Assembly (NCBI RefSeq): GCF_018035235.1
Contig: NZ_WPCV01000002.1
Coordinates: forward strand, 744,001 to 808,000
Source of the DNA: Citrobacter sp. On2M
Lineage (GTDB): Bacteria > Pseudomonadota > Gammaproteobacteria > Enterobacterales > Enterobacteriaceae
Length of the DNA stretch: 64,000 nucleotides
Direction: 5' to 3'
The position numbers and the translations under genes are program-made. Within the stretch, counting starts at the first letter, position 1. The number at the start of each line of letters is the position of its first letter. The notes under the pieces are model-generated. The model saw only the letters and a program-made list of their open reading frames with translations. It ran no database searches and had not been told where the DNA came from. Shown one piece after another: positions 33,041 to 42,896 of the stretch.

Positions 33041-33520
33041 ATGAAACGTATTGCGTTTGTCGGTACGGTGGGGGCAGGGAAAACAACGCTCTTTAACGCG
33101 CTACAAGGGAATTATTCCCTCGCCAGAAAAACACAGGCCGTGGAGTTTAATGAAAACGGCGATATCGATACGCCAGGAGAATATTTTAGCCATCCGCGCT
33201 GGTATCACGCCTTAATTACCACGCTGCAGGATGTCGATACGTTGATTTATATACATGCGGCAAATGATAAAGAAAGTCGCTTACCTGCCGGGCTGTTGGA
33301 TATCGGCGCCAGTAAACGACAAATCGCCGTTATCAGCAAAACGGATGTGCCGGATGCCGACGTCGCCGCAACGCGACAACTACTTCGTGGGATGGGGTTT
33401 CAGGAGCCAATTTTTGAGCTCAATTGCCACGACCCAAGCAGTGTGCAGCACCTGGTGGATTATCTGACTGAGCTCAGCCAAAAGGAGGAAAGGGCAGGTG
33501 AAAAAACTCATCACAGCTAA
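33041..33520 (+). CDS. eutP: EutP, small GTPase-like/acetate kinase protein
   Basis: This 159-residue P-loop protein has Walker A GTVGAGKTT (residues 8-16) and a G4-like motif SKTD (about 99-102). EutP of Salmonella has been reported to have acetate kinase activity and could make ATP from the acetyl phosphate of EutD. Its 3' end overlaps the eutQ start by 23 bases, so translation is coupled. Confidence 0.94.
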   Translation: MKRIAFVGTVGAGKTTLFNALQGNYSLARKTQAVEFNENGDIDTPGEYFSHPRWYHALITTLQDVDTLIYIHAANDKESRLPAGLLDIGASKRQIAVISKTDVPDADVAATRQLLRGMGFQEPIFELNCHDPSSVQHLVDYLTELSQKEERAGEKTHHS

Positions 33521-34211
33521 CGATATTCGTGCGGCCCACGCACGCGGCGAACAGGAAATGTCTGTTGTTCTGCGCGCCAGTATCATCACCCCGGAGGCGC
33601 GCGAAGTTGCGGCGCTGCTCGGCGTCACTATCACTGAATGCGATGAATCCGCTCCGGCCACTATGTCGGCCACAACCGCAGCGCCTGCTGCGGTGGAGGA
33701 CGGCAAAACGGAAAGCCAGCGCATTCGTGAAACCATCATTGCGCAATTGCCAGAAGGGCAGTTTACCGAAAGCCTGGTCGCCCAACTGATGGACAAAGTG
33801 ATGAAGGAAAAGCAGTCGCTGGAACAGGGCGGAATGCAGCCGAGTTTTAAATCGGTGACTGGCAAAGGCGGTGTGAAAGTCATCGACGGCAGCAGCGTGA
33901 AGTTTGGTCGTTTTGATGGCGCGCAGCCGCACTGCGTCGGTTTAACCGATCTGGTGACCGACCAGGACGGCAGCAGTATGGCCGCCGGCTTTATGCAGTG
34001 GGATAACGCATTTTTCCCATGGACGCTGAACTACGACGAAATCGACATGATTCTGGAAGGCGAGCTGCACGTTCGTCATGAAGGCGAAACCATGATTGCC
34101 AAAGCCGGGGACGTGATGTTTATCCCGAAAGGCTCCAGCATCGAATTTGGTACGCCATCAACAGTGAAGTTCCTGTATGTGGCCTGGCCTGCGAACTGGC
34201 AGTCCTGCTAA
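33498..34211 (+). CDS. eutQ: EutQ, cupin-domain ethanolamine utilization protein
   Basis: The protein of about 237 residues has an unstructured, Ala-rich linker (about 40-65) and a C-terminal cupin domain (about 120-237; FDGAQPHCVGL, DEIDMILEGELHVRHEGE, AGDVMFIPKGSSIEF). EutQ is needed for anaerobic growth on ethanolamine and was reported to have acetate kinase activity. The start is a GTG inside the end of eutP, with AAAGGAGGAAAGGGCAG in front. K-12 EutQ is about four residues shorter, the difference lying in the linker. Confidence 0.94.
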   Translation: MKKLITANDIRAAHARGEQEMSVVLRASIITPEAREVAALLGVTITECDESAPATMSATTAAPAAVEDGKTESQRIRETIIAQLPEGQFTESLVAQLMDKVMKEKQSLEQGGMQPSFKSVTGKGGVKVIDGSSVKFGRFDGAQPHCVGLTDLVTDQDGSSMAAGFMQWDNAFFPWTLNYDEIDMILEGELHVRHEGETMIAKAGDVMFIPKGSSIEFGTPSTVKFLYVAWPANWQSC

Positions 34212-34220
34212 GGCGGATGT

Positions 34221-35024
34221 ATGAAGGATTTCATTACCGAAGCATGGCTCAGAGCGAATCATACGCTCAGCGAAGGGGCTGAAATTCATCTCCCCGCTGA
34301 TGCTCGCCTGACGCCGTCTGCCCGGGAATTGCTGGAAAGCCGTCGTCTGCGCATTAAGTATATCGACGAGCAGGGAAGCTTGTTTGTTGACGACGAGGAA
34401 CAGCAGCCGCAGCCGGTACATGGTTTAACCAGCAGCGATACACATCCGCAGGCGACCTGTGAACTGTGTCATCAACCGGTGGCGAAGAAACCTGACACGC
34501 TGACGCATCTGACGGCGGACAAAATGGTCGCCAAAAGTGACCCGAGGCTTGGATTTCGCGCCGCGCTGGACAGCACCATTGGTCTGGCCGTGTGGTTGCA
34601 AATTGAACTGGCGGAGCCGTGGCAGCCGTGGCTGGCGGATATTCGCTCGCGCCTGGGCAACATTATGCGGGCTGATGCTGTGGATGAACCGCTGGCCGCA
34701 CAAGCCATTGTTGGTTTAAGCGACGAAGATTTACACCGCCTTTCGCATCAGCCGCTGCGTTACCTGGACCACGATCATCTGGTGCCTGAAGCCAGCCACG
34801 GACGTGATTGCGCGTTGCTTAATCTGCTGCGCACTAAAGTCCGCGAAACGGAAACGGTGGCCGCTCAGGTATTTATCACCCGCAGTTTTGAAGTCTTGCG
34901 ACCGGACATTCTGCAGGCGCTCAACCGTCTTTCCAGTACGGTTTACGTAATGATGATTCTGAGCGTGGCGAAGCATCCGCTAAGCGTCAGCCAAATCCAA
35001 CAGCGACTGGGGGAGAAGTCATGA
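34221..35024 (+). CDS. eutT: ethanolamine-type cobalamin adenosyltransferase EutT
   Basis: EutT transfers adenosyl from ATP to cob(I)alamin and so supplies the coenzyme of EutBC. The 267-residue protein shows the metal-binding segment around HPQATCELC (Cys pair about 77 and 80), which binds Fe(II) or Zn, and the helical adenosyltransferase region ([21 protein letters not shown]). The length matches E. coli. The last four bases overlap the eutD start (ATGA), typical of coupling. Confidence 0.94.
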   Translation: MKDFITEAWLRANHTLSEGAEIHLPADARLTPSARELLESRRLRIKYIDEQGSLFVDDEEQQPQPVHGLTSSDTHPQATCELCHQPVAKKPDTLTHLTADKMVAKSDPRLGFRAALDSTIGLAVWLQIELAEPWQPWLADIRSRLGNIMRADAVDEPLAAQAIVGLSDEDLHRLSHQPLRYLDHDHLVPEASHGRDCALLNLLRTKVRETETVAAQVFITRSFEVLRPDILQALNRLSSTVYVMMILSVAKHPLSVSQIQQRLGEKS

Positions 35025-36037
35025 TCATTGAACGTGCTCGCCAACTCGCCAAACAAACGCCCGCTCGGGTGGTGTTCCCGGATGCGCTGGATGTACGGGT
35101 GCTGAAAGCCGCCAATTACCTGCACCAGCATGGTCTGGCACGCCCCATTCTCGTTGCCAGCCCGTTTGCGCTACGCCAGTTTGCGCTCAGCCATCGCGTA
35201 GCCATGGATGGTATTCAGGTTATTGATCCACAAAGCAATGTACAGATGCGTGAAGAGTTTGCCCTGCGTTGGCTGGCCCGCGCGGGCGAAAAAACGCCGC
35301 CGGATGCGCGCGAGAAGCTCAACGATCCACTGATGTTTGCCGCCGCGATGGTCAGTGCCGGTAAAGCCGATGTGTGTATTGCAGGCAACTTGTCGTCAAC
35401 GGCAAACGTGCTGCGTGCAGGATTGCGCATTATTGGATTACAGCCTGGCTGCAAAACGCTGTCGTCAATTTTCCTGATGCTGCCGCAGTATCTCGGGCCG
35501 TCATTAGGATTTGCAGACTGTAGCGTTGTGCCGCAGCCCACCGCTGCACAGTTGGCGGACATCGCCATCGCCAGCGCTGAAACCTGGAAGGCGATCACGG
35601 GTGAAGAGCCGCGCGTGGCCATGCTGTCGTTTTCCAGCAACGGCAGTGCTCGTCATCCCAATGTTGCTAACGTGCAGCAGGCTACGGAGATCGTTCGTGA
35701 GCGTGCCCCACAGCTTACCGTGGATGGGGAACTGCAATTTGATGCCGCTTTTGTGCCGGATGTCGCCGCGCAAAAAGCGCCCGCCAGTCCGTTAAAGGGC
35801 AATGCCAATGTGATGGTTTTTCCATCGCTGGAGGCAGGCAATATTGGTTATAAAATCGCCCAGCGTTTGGGAGGGTATCGTGCCGTTGGTCCATTGATTC
35901 AGGGCCTTGCAGCACCGCTTCATGACCTCTCTCGTGGCTGTAGCGTACAGGAAATTATCGAACTGGCGTTAGTGGCAGCTGTGCCGCGCCAGACTGACGT
36001 GAGCCGTGAAAGCGTCTCGCAAACACTGGTTGAATGA
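35021..36037 (+). CDS. eutD: phosphotransacetylase EutD
   Basis: EutD converts acetyl-CoA from EutE to acetyl phosphate and recycles CoA inside the microcompartment. The 338-residue protein belongs to the Pta family ([12 protein letters not shown] about 208-219, [19 protein letters not shown] about 272-290). It overlaps eutT by four bases and precedes eutM by 41 bases. Confidence 0.95.
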   Translation: MIIERARQLAKQTPARVVFPDALDVRVLKAANYLHQHGLARPILVASPFALRQFALSHRVAMDGIQVIDPQSNVQMREEFALRWLARAGEKTPPDAREKLNDPLMFAAAMVSAGKADVCIAGNLSSTANVLRAGLRIIGLQPGCKTLSSIFLMLPQYLGPSLGFADCSVVPQPTAAQLADIAIASAETWKAITGEEPRVAMLSFSSNGSARHPNVANVQQATEIVRERAPQLTVDGELQFDAAFVPDVAAQKAPASPLKGNANVMVFPSLEAGNIGYKIAQRLGGYRAVGPLIQGLAAPLHDLSRGCSVQEIIELALVAAVPRQTDVSRESVSQTLVE

Positions 36038-36078
36038 ACGGTCCCGTTCTGGACCCCTTTGATTAAGAGGAAAGCATA

Positions 36079-36372
36079 ATGGAAGCATTAGGAATGATTG
36101 AAACCCGGGGCCTGGTTGCACTGATTGAGGCTTCTGACGCAATGGTTAAGGCGGCGCGCGTGAAACTGGTTGGCGTGAAGCAGATCGGTGGCGGCCTGTG
36201 TACTGCCATGGTTCGTGGTGATGTGGCAGCCTGCAAAGCGGCTACGGATGCTGGTGCTGCTGCCGCGCAGCGTATCGGTGAACTGGTTTCTGTGCACGTT
36301 ATCCCGCGTCCGCATGGCGATCTGGAAGAAGTGTTCCCGATCAGCTTCAAAGGCGACAGCAACGATATGTAA
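36079..36372 (+). CDS. eutM: ethanolamine microcompartment shell protein EutM
   Basis: EutM is the major hexameric BMC shell protein, 97 residues with one BMC domain ([22 protein letters not shown]). It is nearly identical to E. coli EutM. AAGAGGAAAGCAT precedes the ATG. A stem-loop and possible pseudoknot follow in the 121-base gap before eutN. Confidence 0.96.
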   Translation: MEALGMIETRGLVALIEASDAMVKAARVKLVGVKQIGGGLCTAMVRGDVAACKAATDAGAAAAQRIGELVSVHVIPRPHGDLEEVFPISFKGDSNDM

Positions 36373-36381
36373 GTCGTCCAA

Positions 36382-36427
36382 GTGACGCCACTGGATCGTT
36401 GAGAGAAAGCTGGCGTCACCCTCTCTC
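36382..36427 (+). repeat. intercistronic stem-loop / possible pseudoknot eutM-eutN
   Basis: GTGACGCCA (36382-36390) pairs perfectly with TGGCGTCAC (36411-36419). Inside its loop GAGAGA (36401-36406) can pair with TCTCTC (36422-36427) beyond the stem, the arrangement of an H-type pseudoknot. It may shape eutM mRNA stability or the eutM:eutN ratio. It is not a terminator: only a short, broken T-rich stretch follows and the operon continues. Confidence 0.6.
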
Positions 36428-36493
36428 CTTTTCACATTACCTTCTGCGGAGGGTAGGGGGAGGTTTTACCTGAAATATGCCACGGAGGCGGGT

Positions 36494-36781
36494 ATGAAAC
36501 TGGCAATCGTCACAGGACAAATTGTTTGTACCGTTCGCCATCAGGGGCTCGCGCACGACAAGTTGCTGATGGTGGAAATGATTGATGCCCAGGGAAATCC
36601 CGACGGGCAGTGCGCTGTTGCGATAGACAGCATCGGGGCGGGAACCGGAGAGTGGGTGCTGCTGGTCAGTGGAAGCTCAGCCCGCCAGGCGCACCATAAC
36701 GACTCATCGCCTGTCGATCTGTGCGTGATTGGCATCGTCGATGAAGTGGTGGCAGGTGGGAAAGTGGTATTTCACAAATAA
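36494..36781 (+). CDS. eutN: ethanolamine microcompartment vertex protein EutN
   Basis: EutN is a 95-residue pentameric EutN/CcmL protein that caps the vertices of the shell. The family motif GAGTGEWVLLVSGSSARQ (about 49-66) is clear. ACGGAGGCGGGT precedes the ATG. Its low required amount compared with EutM fits a separate control by the hairpin upstream. Confidence 0.95.
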   Translation: MKLAIVTGQIVCTVRHQGLAHDKLLMVEMIDAQGNPDGQCAVAIDSIGAGTGEWVLLVSGSSARQAHHNDSSPVDLCVIGIVDEVVAGGKVVFHK

Positions 36782-36792
36782 GGCAGAAAATC

Positions 36793-38196
36793 ATGAATCA
36801 ACAGGATATTGAACAGGTCGTGAAAGCGGTGCTGCTGAAAATGAAAGACAGCAGTCAGCCCGTCAGTGCCGTTCAAGAAATGGGCGTCTTTGCCTCCCTG
36901 GATGACGCAGTAGCGGCAGCAAAAGTGGCTCAGCAGGGGCTGAAAAGCGTCGCTATGCGCCAACTGGCCATTCACGCCATTCGTGAAGCGGGCGAAAAAC
37001 ACGCCAGAGAATTAGCGGAATTTGCCGTCAGTGAAACCGGCATGGGACGCGTTGAAGATAAATTTGCCAAAAACGTGGCGCAGGCTCGTGGCACCCCAGG
37101 CGTGGAATGCCTGTCTCCACAGGTATTGACCGGCGATAACGGCCTGACGCTGATTGAAAACGCACCTTGGGGCGTGGTGGCTTCGGTAACGCCGTCCACC
37201 AACCCGGCGGCGACCGTCATTAACAACGCCATCAGCCTGATTGCCGCGGGTAACAGCGTCGTCTTTGCGCCGCATCCGGCAGCAAAAGGCGTTTCTCAGC
37301 GCGCGATCGGCCTGCTTAACCAGGCGGTGGTCGCCGCAGGTGGTCCGGCTAACCTGCTGGTAACCGTTGCTAATCCGGATATCGAAACCGCACAGCGTCT
37401 GTTCAAGTACCCGGGCATCGGACTGCTGGTCGTCACCGGTGGTGAAGCGGTGGTGGAGTCTGCGCGTAAGCATACCAACAAGCGTCTGATTGCCGCAGGT
37501 GCCGGTAACCCGCCGGTGGTGGTGGATGAAACGGCCGATCTGACTCGCGCCGCGCAGTCCATCGTCAAAGGCGCATCGTTTGATAACAACATTATCTGTG
37601 CCGATGAAAAAGTGTTGATCGTCGTGGATAGCGTTGCTGATGAACTGATGCGTCTGATGGAAGGCCAGCACGCGGTCAAACTGACAACCGCCCAGGCTGA
37701 ACAGCTACAACCGGTACTACTGAAAAATGTCGATGAGCGCGGTAAAGGCACGGTCAGCCGTGACTGGGTCGGGCGCGACGCGGCAAAAATCGCCGCGTCG
37801 ATCGGCCTGAACGTTCCGGAGCAAACCCGCTTGTTGTTCGTCGAAACCTCCGCCACGCATCCGTTTGCTGTGACTGAACTGATGATGCCGGTGCTGCCGG
37901 TGGTGCGGGTAGCTAACGTTGACGAAGCCATTGCGCTGGCCGTTACGCTCGAAGGTGGTTGTCACCATACGGCGGCGATGCACTCACGCAACATCGACAA
38001 TATGAACCGTATGGCTAACGCCATCGACACCAGCATTTTCGTCAAGAACGGACCATGCATTGCCGGCCTTGGACTTGGTGGCGAAGGCTGGACGACCATG
38101 ACCATTACCACGCCAACCGGGGAAGGGGTGACCAGTGCGCGCACGTTTGTACGCCTGCGTCGCTGTGTGCTGGTGGATGCGTTTCGCATCGTATAA
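36793..38196 (+). CDS. eutE: acetaldehyde dehydrogenase (acylating) EutE
   Basis: EutE oxidises acetaldehyde to acetyl-CoA with NAD and CoA. The 467-residue aldehyde dehydrogenase-fold protein shows the catalytic Cys269 in FDNNIICADEK and the nucleotide-binding TGGEAVVESA. The first 18 residues (NQQDIEQVVKAVLLKMK) form an amphipathic helix, the usual encapsulation peptide that targets EutE to the shell. Confidence 0.96.
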   Translation: MNQQDIEQVVKAVLLKMKDSSQPVSAVQEMGVFASLDDAVAAAKVAQQGLKSVAMRQLAIHAIREAGEKHARELAEFAVSETGMGRVEDKFAKNVAQARGTPGVECLSPQVLTGDNGLTLIENAPWGVVASVTPSTNPAATVINNAISLIAAGNSVVFAPHPAAKGVSQRAIGLLNQAVVAAGGPANLLVTVANPDIETAQRLFKYPGIGLLVVTGGEAVVESARKHTNKRLIAAGAGNPPVVVDETADLTRAAQSIVKGASFDNNIICADEKVLIVVDSVADELMRLMEGQHAVKLTTAQAEQLQPVLLKNVDERGKGTVSRDWVGRDAAKIAASIGLNVPEQTRLLFVETSATHPFAVTELMMPVLPVVRVANVDEAIALAVTLEGGCHHTAAMHSRNIDNMNRMANAIDTSIFVKNGPCIAGLGLGGEGWTTMTITTPTGEGVTSARTFVRLRRCVLVDAFRIV

Positions 38197-38208
38197 GGAG
38201 TGAAAAAG

Positions 38209-39048
38209 ATGGCGCATGACGAACAACTGTGGCTCACACCCAGACTGCAAAAAGCGGCATCGCTGTGTAACCAGACGCCTGCCGCAAGCGATTCACCGCT
38301 GTGGTTGGGCGTTGATTTGGGAACCTGTGATGTGGTGTCGATGGTTGTCGACAACGAAGGGCAGCCGGTTGCGGTTTGTCTGGACTGGGCCGACGTCGTG
38401 CGCGATGGCATCGTCTGGGATTTCTTCGGTGCTGTGACCATTGTTCGTCGCCATCTCGATACGCTCGAACAACAACTGGGTTGCCGCTTTACTCATGCGG
38501 CTACCTCATTCCCGCCTGGCACTGACCCGCGTATCTCCATCAACGTGCTGGAGTCCGCCGGGCTTGAGGTGAGCCATGTGCTGGATGAGCCGACCGCCGT
38601 GGCAGATTTGCTGGCGCTTGATAACGCCGGAGTCGTCGATATCGGCGGTGGAACGACTGGTATCGCCATTGTGAAACAGGGCAAAGTGACTTACTCCGCT
38701 GACGAAGCGACCGGTGGGCACCACATTTCCCTGACGCTCGCCGGGAATCGTCGTATTCAACTGGAAGAAGCCGAGCAGTTCAAACGCAGCAACGGCAAAG
38801 AAATCTGGCCGGTGGTTAAGCCGGTTTACGAAAAGATGGCGGAAATTGTCGCCCATCATATTGCCGGACAAGGGATTACGGATTTATGGCTGGCCGGTGG
38901 GTCCTGTATGCAGCCGGGGGTTGATGAGCTGTTTCGTAAGCGTTTCCCGGAGCTGCAGGTGCATTTACCGCAGCACAGTCTGTTTATGACCCCGCTGGCG
39001 ATTGCCAATAGCGGAAAAGTAAAAGCGGAAGGAATCTATGCAAGCTGA
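38209..39048 (+). CDS. eutJ: EutJ, Hsp70/actin-like ethanolamine utilization protein
   Basis: EutJ resembles the DnaK/actin ATPase fold and may be a chaperone for other Eut proteins; its exact role is unproven. The phosphate-1 loop (GVDLGTCDVVSMVV) and the second phosphate loop (DIGGGTTGIAIV) are present. The ATG at 38209 (MAHDEQLW) gives about 279 residues, in line with E. coli, and follows AAGGAGTGAAAA; the GTG at 38200 is not favoured. Its end overlaps eutG by 11 bases. Confidence 0.93.
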   Translation: MAHDEQLWLTPRLQKAASLCNQTPAASDSPLWLGVDLGTCDVVSMVVDNEGQPVAVCLDWADVVRDGIVWDFFGAVTIVRRHLDTLEQQLGCRFTHAATSFPPGTDPRISINVLESAGLEVSHVLDEPTAVADLLALDNAGVVDIGGGTTGIAIVKQGKVTYSADEATGGHHISLTLAGNRRIQLEEAEQFKRSNGKEIWPVVKPVYEKMAEIVAHHIAGQGITDLWLAGGSCMQPGVDELFRKRFPELQVHLPQHSLFMTPLAIANSGKVKAEGIYAS

Positions 39049-40225
39049 ATTGCAGACCGCGCTCTTTCAGGCATTCGATGCACTGAATCTGCAACGCGTA
39101 AAAACGTTCAGCGTTCCACCGGTCACATTATGCGGACTGGGAGCGCTCAGTACCTGCGGACAGGAAGCGCAAACGCGCGGACTGACGCATATGTTTGTCA
39201 TGGTTGACAGCTTCCTGCATGAGGCGGGGATGACCGCCGCTCTGGAACGTAGCCTGGCGATGAAAGGCGTGGCAATGACGCTGTGGCCATGTCCGGTCGG
39301 CGAACCGTGCATCACGGACGTCTGCGCGGCGGTCGCGCAATTGCGTGAATCGAAGTGCGATGGCGTGGTGGCCTTTGGTGGCGGCTCTGTGCTGGATGCC
39401 GCTAAAGCAGTGGCGCTGCTGGTGACCAACCCGACGCAAACGCTAGCTGACATGACGGAGCACAGTGTACTGCGCCCGCGTCTACCGCTGATTGCCGTGC
39501 CAACCACCGCCGGGACCGGGTCAGAAACCACCAACGTTACGGTGATTATTGATGCCGCCACCGGACTTAAAAAAGTGCTGGCCCACGCAACCCTTATGCC
39601 AGACGTCGCCATTCTGGATGCCGCGGTAACGGAAGGCGTTCCTGCGCACGTGACGGCAATGACTGGCATTGACGCGCTGACCCATGCCGTTGAAGCGTAT
39701 AGCGCGCTAAACGCGACGCCGTTTACCGACAGCCTGGCGATTGGCGCGATTGCGATGATTGGTAAATCGCTGCCAAAAGCGGTGGGATACGGCCATGATC
39801 TGGCGGCGCGGGAAAGCATGTTACTGGCGTCCTGCATGGCGGGAATGGCGTTTTCCAGCGCGGGACTGGGCCTGTGTCACGCGATGGCACACCAGCCGGG
39901 CGCTGCGCTGCACATCCCGCACGGACAAGCTAACGCCATGCTGCTGCCCACGGTAATGGGGTTCAACCGCATGGTGTGCCGTGAGCGTTTCAGCCACATC
40001 GGACGGGCGTTAACCAACAAGAAGTCGGGCGATCGTGATGCCATCAACGCCGTCAGCGAGCTGATTAGCGAAGTGGGCCAGACCAAACGACTCTCTGACG
40101 TTGGGGCAAAGCCCGAGCATTACAGCGCATGGGCAAACGCTGCGCTGGAGGATATTTGTATTCGCAGTAATCCACGCACCGCCACGCAGGCCGACATTAT
40201 CGCGTTGTATGCGGCGGCACAATAA
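39038..40225 (+). CDS. eutG: iron-containing alcohol dehydrogenase EutG
   Basis: EutG reduces acetaldehyde to ethanol and regenerates NAD for EutE. The 395-residue group III dehydrogenase has the cofactor motif FGGGSVLDAAK (about 110-120), the stretch TTAGTGSETTNVTVI, and the metal-binding histidines in CHAMAHQPGAALHIPHG (about 281-297). It overlaps eutJ by 11 bases and ends 27 bases before eutH. Confidence 0.95.
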   Translation: MQAELQTALFQAFDALNLQRVKTFSVPPVTLCGLGALSTCGQEAQTRGLTHMFVMVDSFLHEAGMTAALERSLAMKGVAMTLWPCPVGEPCITDVCAAVAQLRESKCDGVVAFGGGSVLDAAKAVALLVTNPTQTLADMTEHSVLRPRLPLIAVPTTAGTGSETTNVTVIIDAATGLKKVLAHATLMPDVAILDAAVTEGVPAHVTAMTGIDALTHAVEAYSALNATPFTDSLAIGAIAMIGKSLPKAVGYGHDLAARESMLLASCMAGMAFSSAGLGLCHAMAHQPGAALHIPHGQANAMLLPTVMGFNRMVCRERFSHIGRALTNKKSGDRDAINAVSELISEVGQTKRLSDVGAKPEHYSAWANAALEDICIRSNPRTATQADIIALYAAAQ

Positions 40226-40252
40226 ATACACATATGACAGGGAGTGAAGGCT

Positions 40253-41485
40253 ATGGGAATTAACGAAATCATCATGTACATCATGATGTTCTTTATGCTG
40301 ATTGCTGCCGTGGACAGGATCCTGTCTCAGTTCGGCGGTTCGGCGCGCTTCCTCGGTAAGTTTGGTAAGAGCATTGAGGGATCGGGCGGTCAGTTCGAAG
40401 AAGGCTTTATGGCAATGGGCGCGCTGGGCCTGGCGATGGTCGGTATGACCGCGCTGGCGCCGGTACTGGCGCATGTGCTCGGACCAGTAATCATTCCGCT
40501 GTACGAAATGCTGGGCGCGAACCCGTCGATGTTTGCCGGAACGCTGCTGGCGTGCGATATGGGCGGCTTCTTCCTGGCGAAAGAACTGGCGGGCGGCGAC
40601 GTGGCGGCATGGTTGTACTCTGGCCTGATTCTCGGCGCGATGATGGGACCGACACTGGTCTTCTCCATTCCGGTTGCGCTGGGAATTATTGAACCGTCTG
40701 ACCGTCGTTATCTGGCGCTGGGCGTGCTGGCCGGTATCGTCACCATTCCGATTGGCTGTATTGCGGGTGGTTTGGTTGCGATGTACTCCGGCGTGGAAAT
40801 AAATGGTCAGCCAGTGGAGTTCACCTTTGCACTGATCCTGATGAACATGATCCCGGTGCTGATCGTGGCCGTGCTGGTGGCGCTGGGACTGAAATTCATC
40901 CCGGAAAAAATGATCAACGGCTTCCAGATCTTCGCCAAGTTCCTGGTAGCGCTGATCACCCTCGGTCTGGCGGCGGCAGTCATCAAGTTCCTGCTCGGCT
41001 GGGAGCTAATCCCGGGTCTTGATCCTATTTTCATGGCACCGGGCGATAAGCCGGGTGAAGTGATGCGCGCCATCGAAGTTATCGGTTCTATCTCCTGTGT
41101 GCTGCTGGGTGCCTACCCGATGGTGCTGCTGCTGACCCGCTGGTTTGAAAAACCGCTGATGAGCGTTGGCAACCTGTTGAAAGTTAATAATATTGCGGCT
41201 GCGGGTATGGTGGCAACGCTTGCCAACAACATCCCGATGTTCGGCATGATGAAAAACATGGATACCCGCGGCAAAGTGATCAACTGCGCCTTTGCAGTCT
41301 CTGCGGCCTTCGCCCTGGGTGACCACTTAGGCTTCGCCGCTGCCAACATGAACGCCATGATCTTCCCGATGATTGTCGGCAAGCTGATCGGCGGCGTGAC
41401 GGCGATTGGCGTGGCTATGCTGTTAGTACCGAAAGACGAAGATGTTCCGGCTCCAGCAGAAACCAATCCGGAGGCGCAATCGTGA
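40253..41485 (+). CDS. eutH: ethanolamine transporter EutH
   Basis: EutH is an inner-membrane protein of about ten segments that helps ethanolamine entry at low concentration or low pH. The 410-residue sequence is almost identical to E. coli EutH except for the C-terminal tail. ACAGGGAGTGAAGGCT precedes the ATG at 40253; the upstream GTG at 40244 lies within that ribosome site. The stop overlaps the eutA GTG start by four bases. Confidence 0.95.
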   Translation: MGINEIIMYIMMFFMLIAAVDRILSQFGGSARFLGKFGKSIEGSGGQFEEGFMAMGALGLAMVGMTALAPVLAHVLGPVIIPLYEMLGANPSMFAGTLLACDMGGFFLAKELAGGDVAAWLYSGLILGAMMGPTLVFSIPVALGIIEPSDRRYLALGVLAGIVTIPIGCIAGGLVAMYSGVEINGQPVEFTFALILMNMIPVLIVAVLVALGLKFIPEKMINGFQIFAKFLVALITLGLAAAVIKFLLGWELIPGLDPIFMAPGDKPGEVMRAIEVIGSISCVLLGAYPMVLLLTRWFEKPLMSVGNLLKVNNIAAAGMVATLANNIPMFGMMKNMDTRGKVINCAFAVSAAFALGDHLGFAAANMNAMIFPMIVGKLIGGVTAIGVAMLLVPKDEDVPAPAETNPEAQS

Positions 41486-42885
41486 ATACCCGCCAGCTAC
41501 TCAGCGTCGGTATCGATATCGGCACCACCACCACTCAGGTAATTTTCTCGCGCCTTGAGCTGGTCAATCGTGCGGCAGTGTCGCAGGTGCCGCGTTACGA
41601 ATTCATCAAACGCGAAATTAGCTGGCAAAGCCCGGTGTTCTTTACACCCGTTGATAAGCAGGGTGGGTTGAAAGAGGCCGAACTGAAAGCTCTGATCCTC
41701 GCCCAGTATCAGGCGGCGGGGATTGACCCAGAGACCGTCGATTCCGGTGCGATCATCATTACCGGGGAAAGCGCCAAAACCCGCAATGCACGACCTGCGG
41801 TGATGACGCTCTCCCAGTCGCTGGGTGACTTCGTGGTGGCAAGCGCTGGTCCACATCTGGAATCGGTGATTGCCGGTCATGGCGCGGGAGCGCAAACCCT
41901 GTCCGAACAGAAATTGTGCCGCGTACTGAATATCGACATAGGCGGCGGTACGTCGAACTACGTCTTGTTCGACGCGGGAAAAGTCAGCGGCTCGGCCTGC
42001 CTGAACGTCGGCGGACGGCTACTGGAAACGGACGGTCAAGGACGCGTGGTGCATGCGCATCAGCCAGGACAGATGATTGTTGATGACGTATTTGGTCCAG
42101 GCACTGATGCCCGAACCCTCAATGCGGCGCAGCTTGTTCAGGTGGCCCGGCGGATGGCTGCGCTGATTGTGGAGGTGATTGACGGCACGCTTTCACCGCT
42201 GGCGCAGGCGCTGATGCAAACCGGTCTGTTACCGGTTGGCGTGAAACCTGAAGTGATTACGTTGTCCGGTGGGGTGGGCGAGTGCTACCGCAACCAACCT
42301 GCCGATCCGTTCTGTTTTTCCGACATTGGGCCGCTGTTAGCAACGGCGCTGCATGAACATCCGCGCCTGCGTGAGATGAACGTGCAGTTTCCGGCGCAAA
42401 CCGTGCGCGCCACGGTGATTGGCGCCGGGGCGCATACGCTGTCGCTTTCGGGCAGCACTATCTGGCTGGAGGGTGTGGCGCTTCCGCTGCGCAATCTGCC
42501 AGTGGCGATTCCGGTTGATGAGGCTGATCTGGTGGCCGCCTGGCAACAGGCGCTAATGCAGCTCGATCTGGACCCGCAAACGGACGCCTACGTGCTGGCG
42601 CTGCCCGGTTCGCTACCGGTGCGCTACGCCGCGCTGTTAACGGTGATTGATGCGCTGCTGGCCTTTGTCGCGCGCTATCCGAATCCGCATCCCCTGCTGG
42701 TGGTAGCCGAGCAGGATTTTGGTAAAGCCCTGGGCATGCTTTTACGCCCACAGTTACAGCAACACCCGCTGGCGGTCATCGATGAGGTGGTTGTCCGGGC
42801 GGGGGACTATATCGACATTGGTACGCCTCTTTTTGGCGGATCGGTTGTGCCGGTGACGGTGAAATCACTCGCATTTCCTTCCTGA
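41482..42885 (+). CDS. eutA: ethanolamine ammonia-lyase reactivase EutA
   Basis: EutA removes damaged cobalamin from inactivated EutBC in an ATP-dependent way. The 467-residue actin/Hsp70-like protein has GIDIGTTTTQVIF (about 10-22) and DIGGGTSNYVLFDAG (about 152-166). The start is a GTG inside the eutH stop (GTGA). In K-12 MG1655 the eutA-eutB junction is disrupted by prophage CPZ-55; here the 11-base gap is intact. Confidence 0.95.
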   Translation: MNTRQLLSVGIDIGTTTTQVIFSRLELVNRAAVSQVPRYEFIKREISWQSPVFFTPVDKQGGLKEAELKALILAQYQAAGIDPETVDSGAIIITGESAKTRNARPAVMTLSQSLGDFVVASAGPHLESVIAGHGAGAQTLSEQKLCRVLNIDIGGGTSNYVLFDAGKVSGSACLNVGGRLLETDGQGRVVHAHQPGQMIVDDVFGPGTDARTLNAAQLVQVARRMAALIVEVIDGTLSPLAQALMQTGLLPVGVKPEVITLSGGVGECYRNQPADPFCFSDIGPLLATALHEHPRLREMNVQFPAQTVRATVIGAGAHTLSLSGSTIWLEGVALPLRNLPVAIPVDEADLVAAWQQALMQLDLDPQTDAYVLALPGSLPVRYAALLTVIDALLAFVARYPNPHPLLVVAEQDFGKALGMLLRPQLQQHPLAVIDEVVVRAGDYIDIGTPLFGGSVVPVTVKSLAFPS

Positions 42886-42896
42886 GGGAACGACTT

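Noticed and set aside
39067-39837. Long antisense frame inside eutG
   Set aside because: eutG is a full-length, recognisable gene. The antisense frame shows no known motif and is explained by the high GC third positions of eutG.
42886-42896. CPZ-55-type prophage or attachment site at eutA-eutB
   Set aside because: Only the normal 11-base gap is present between intact eutA and eutB.
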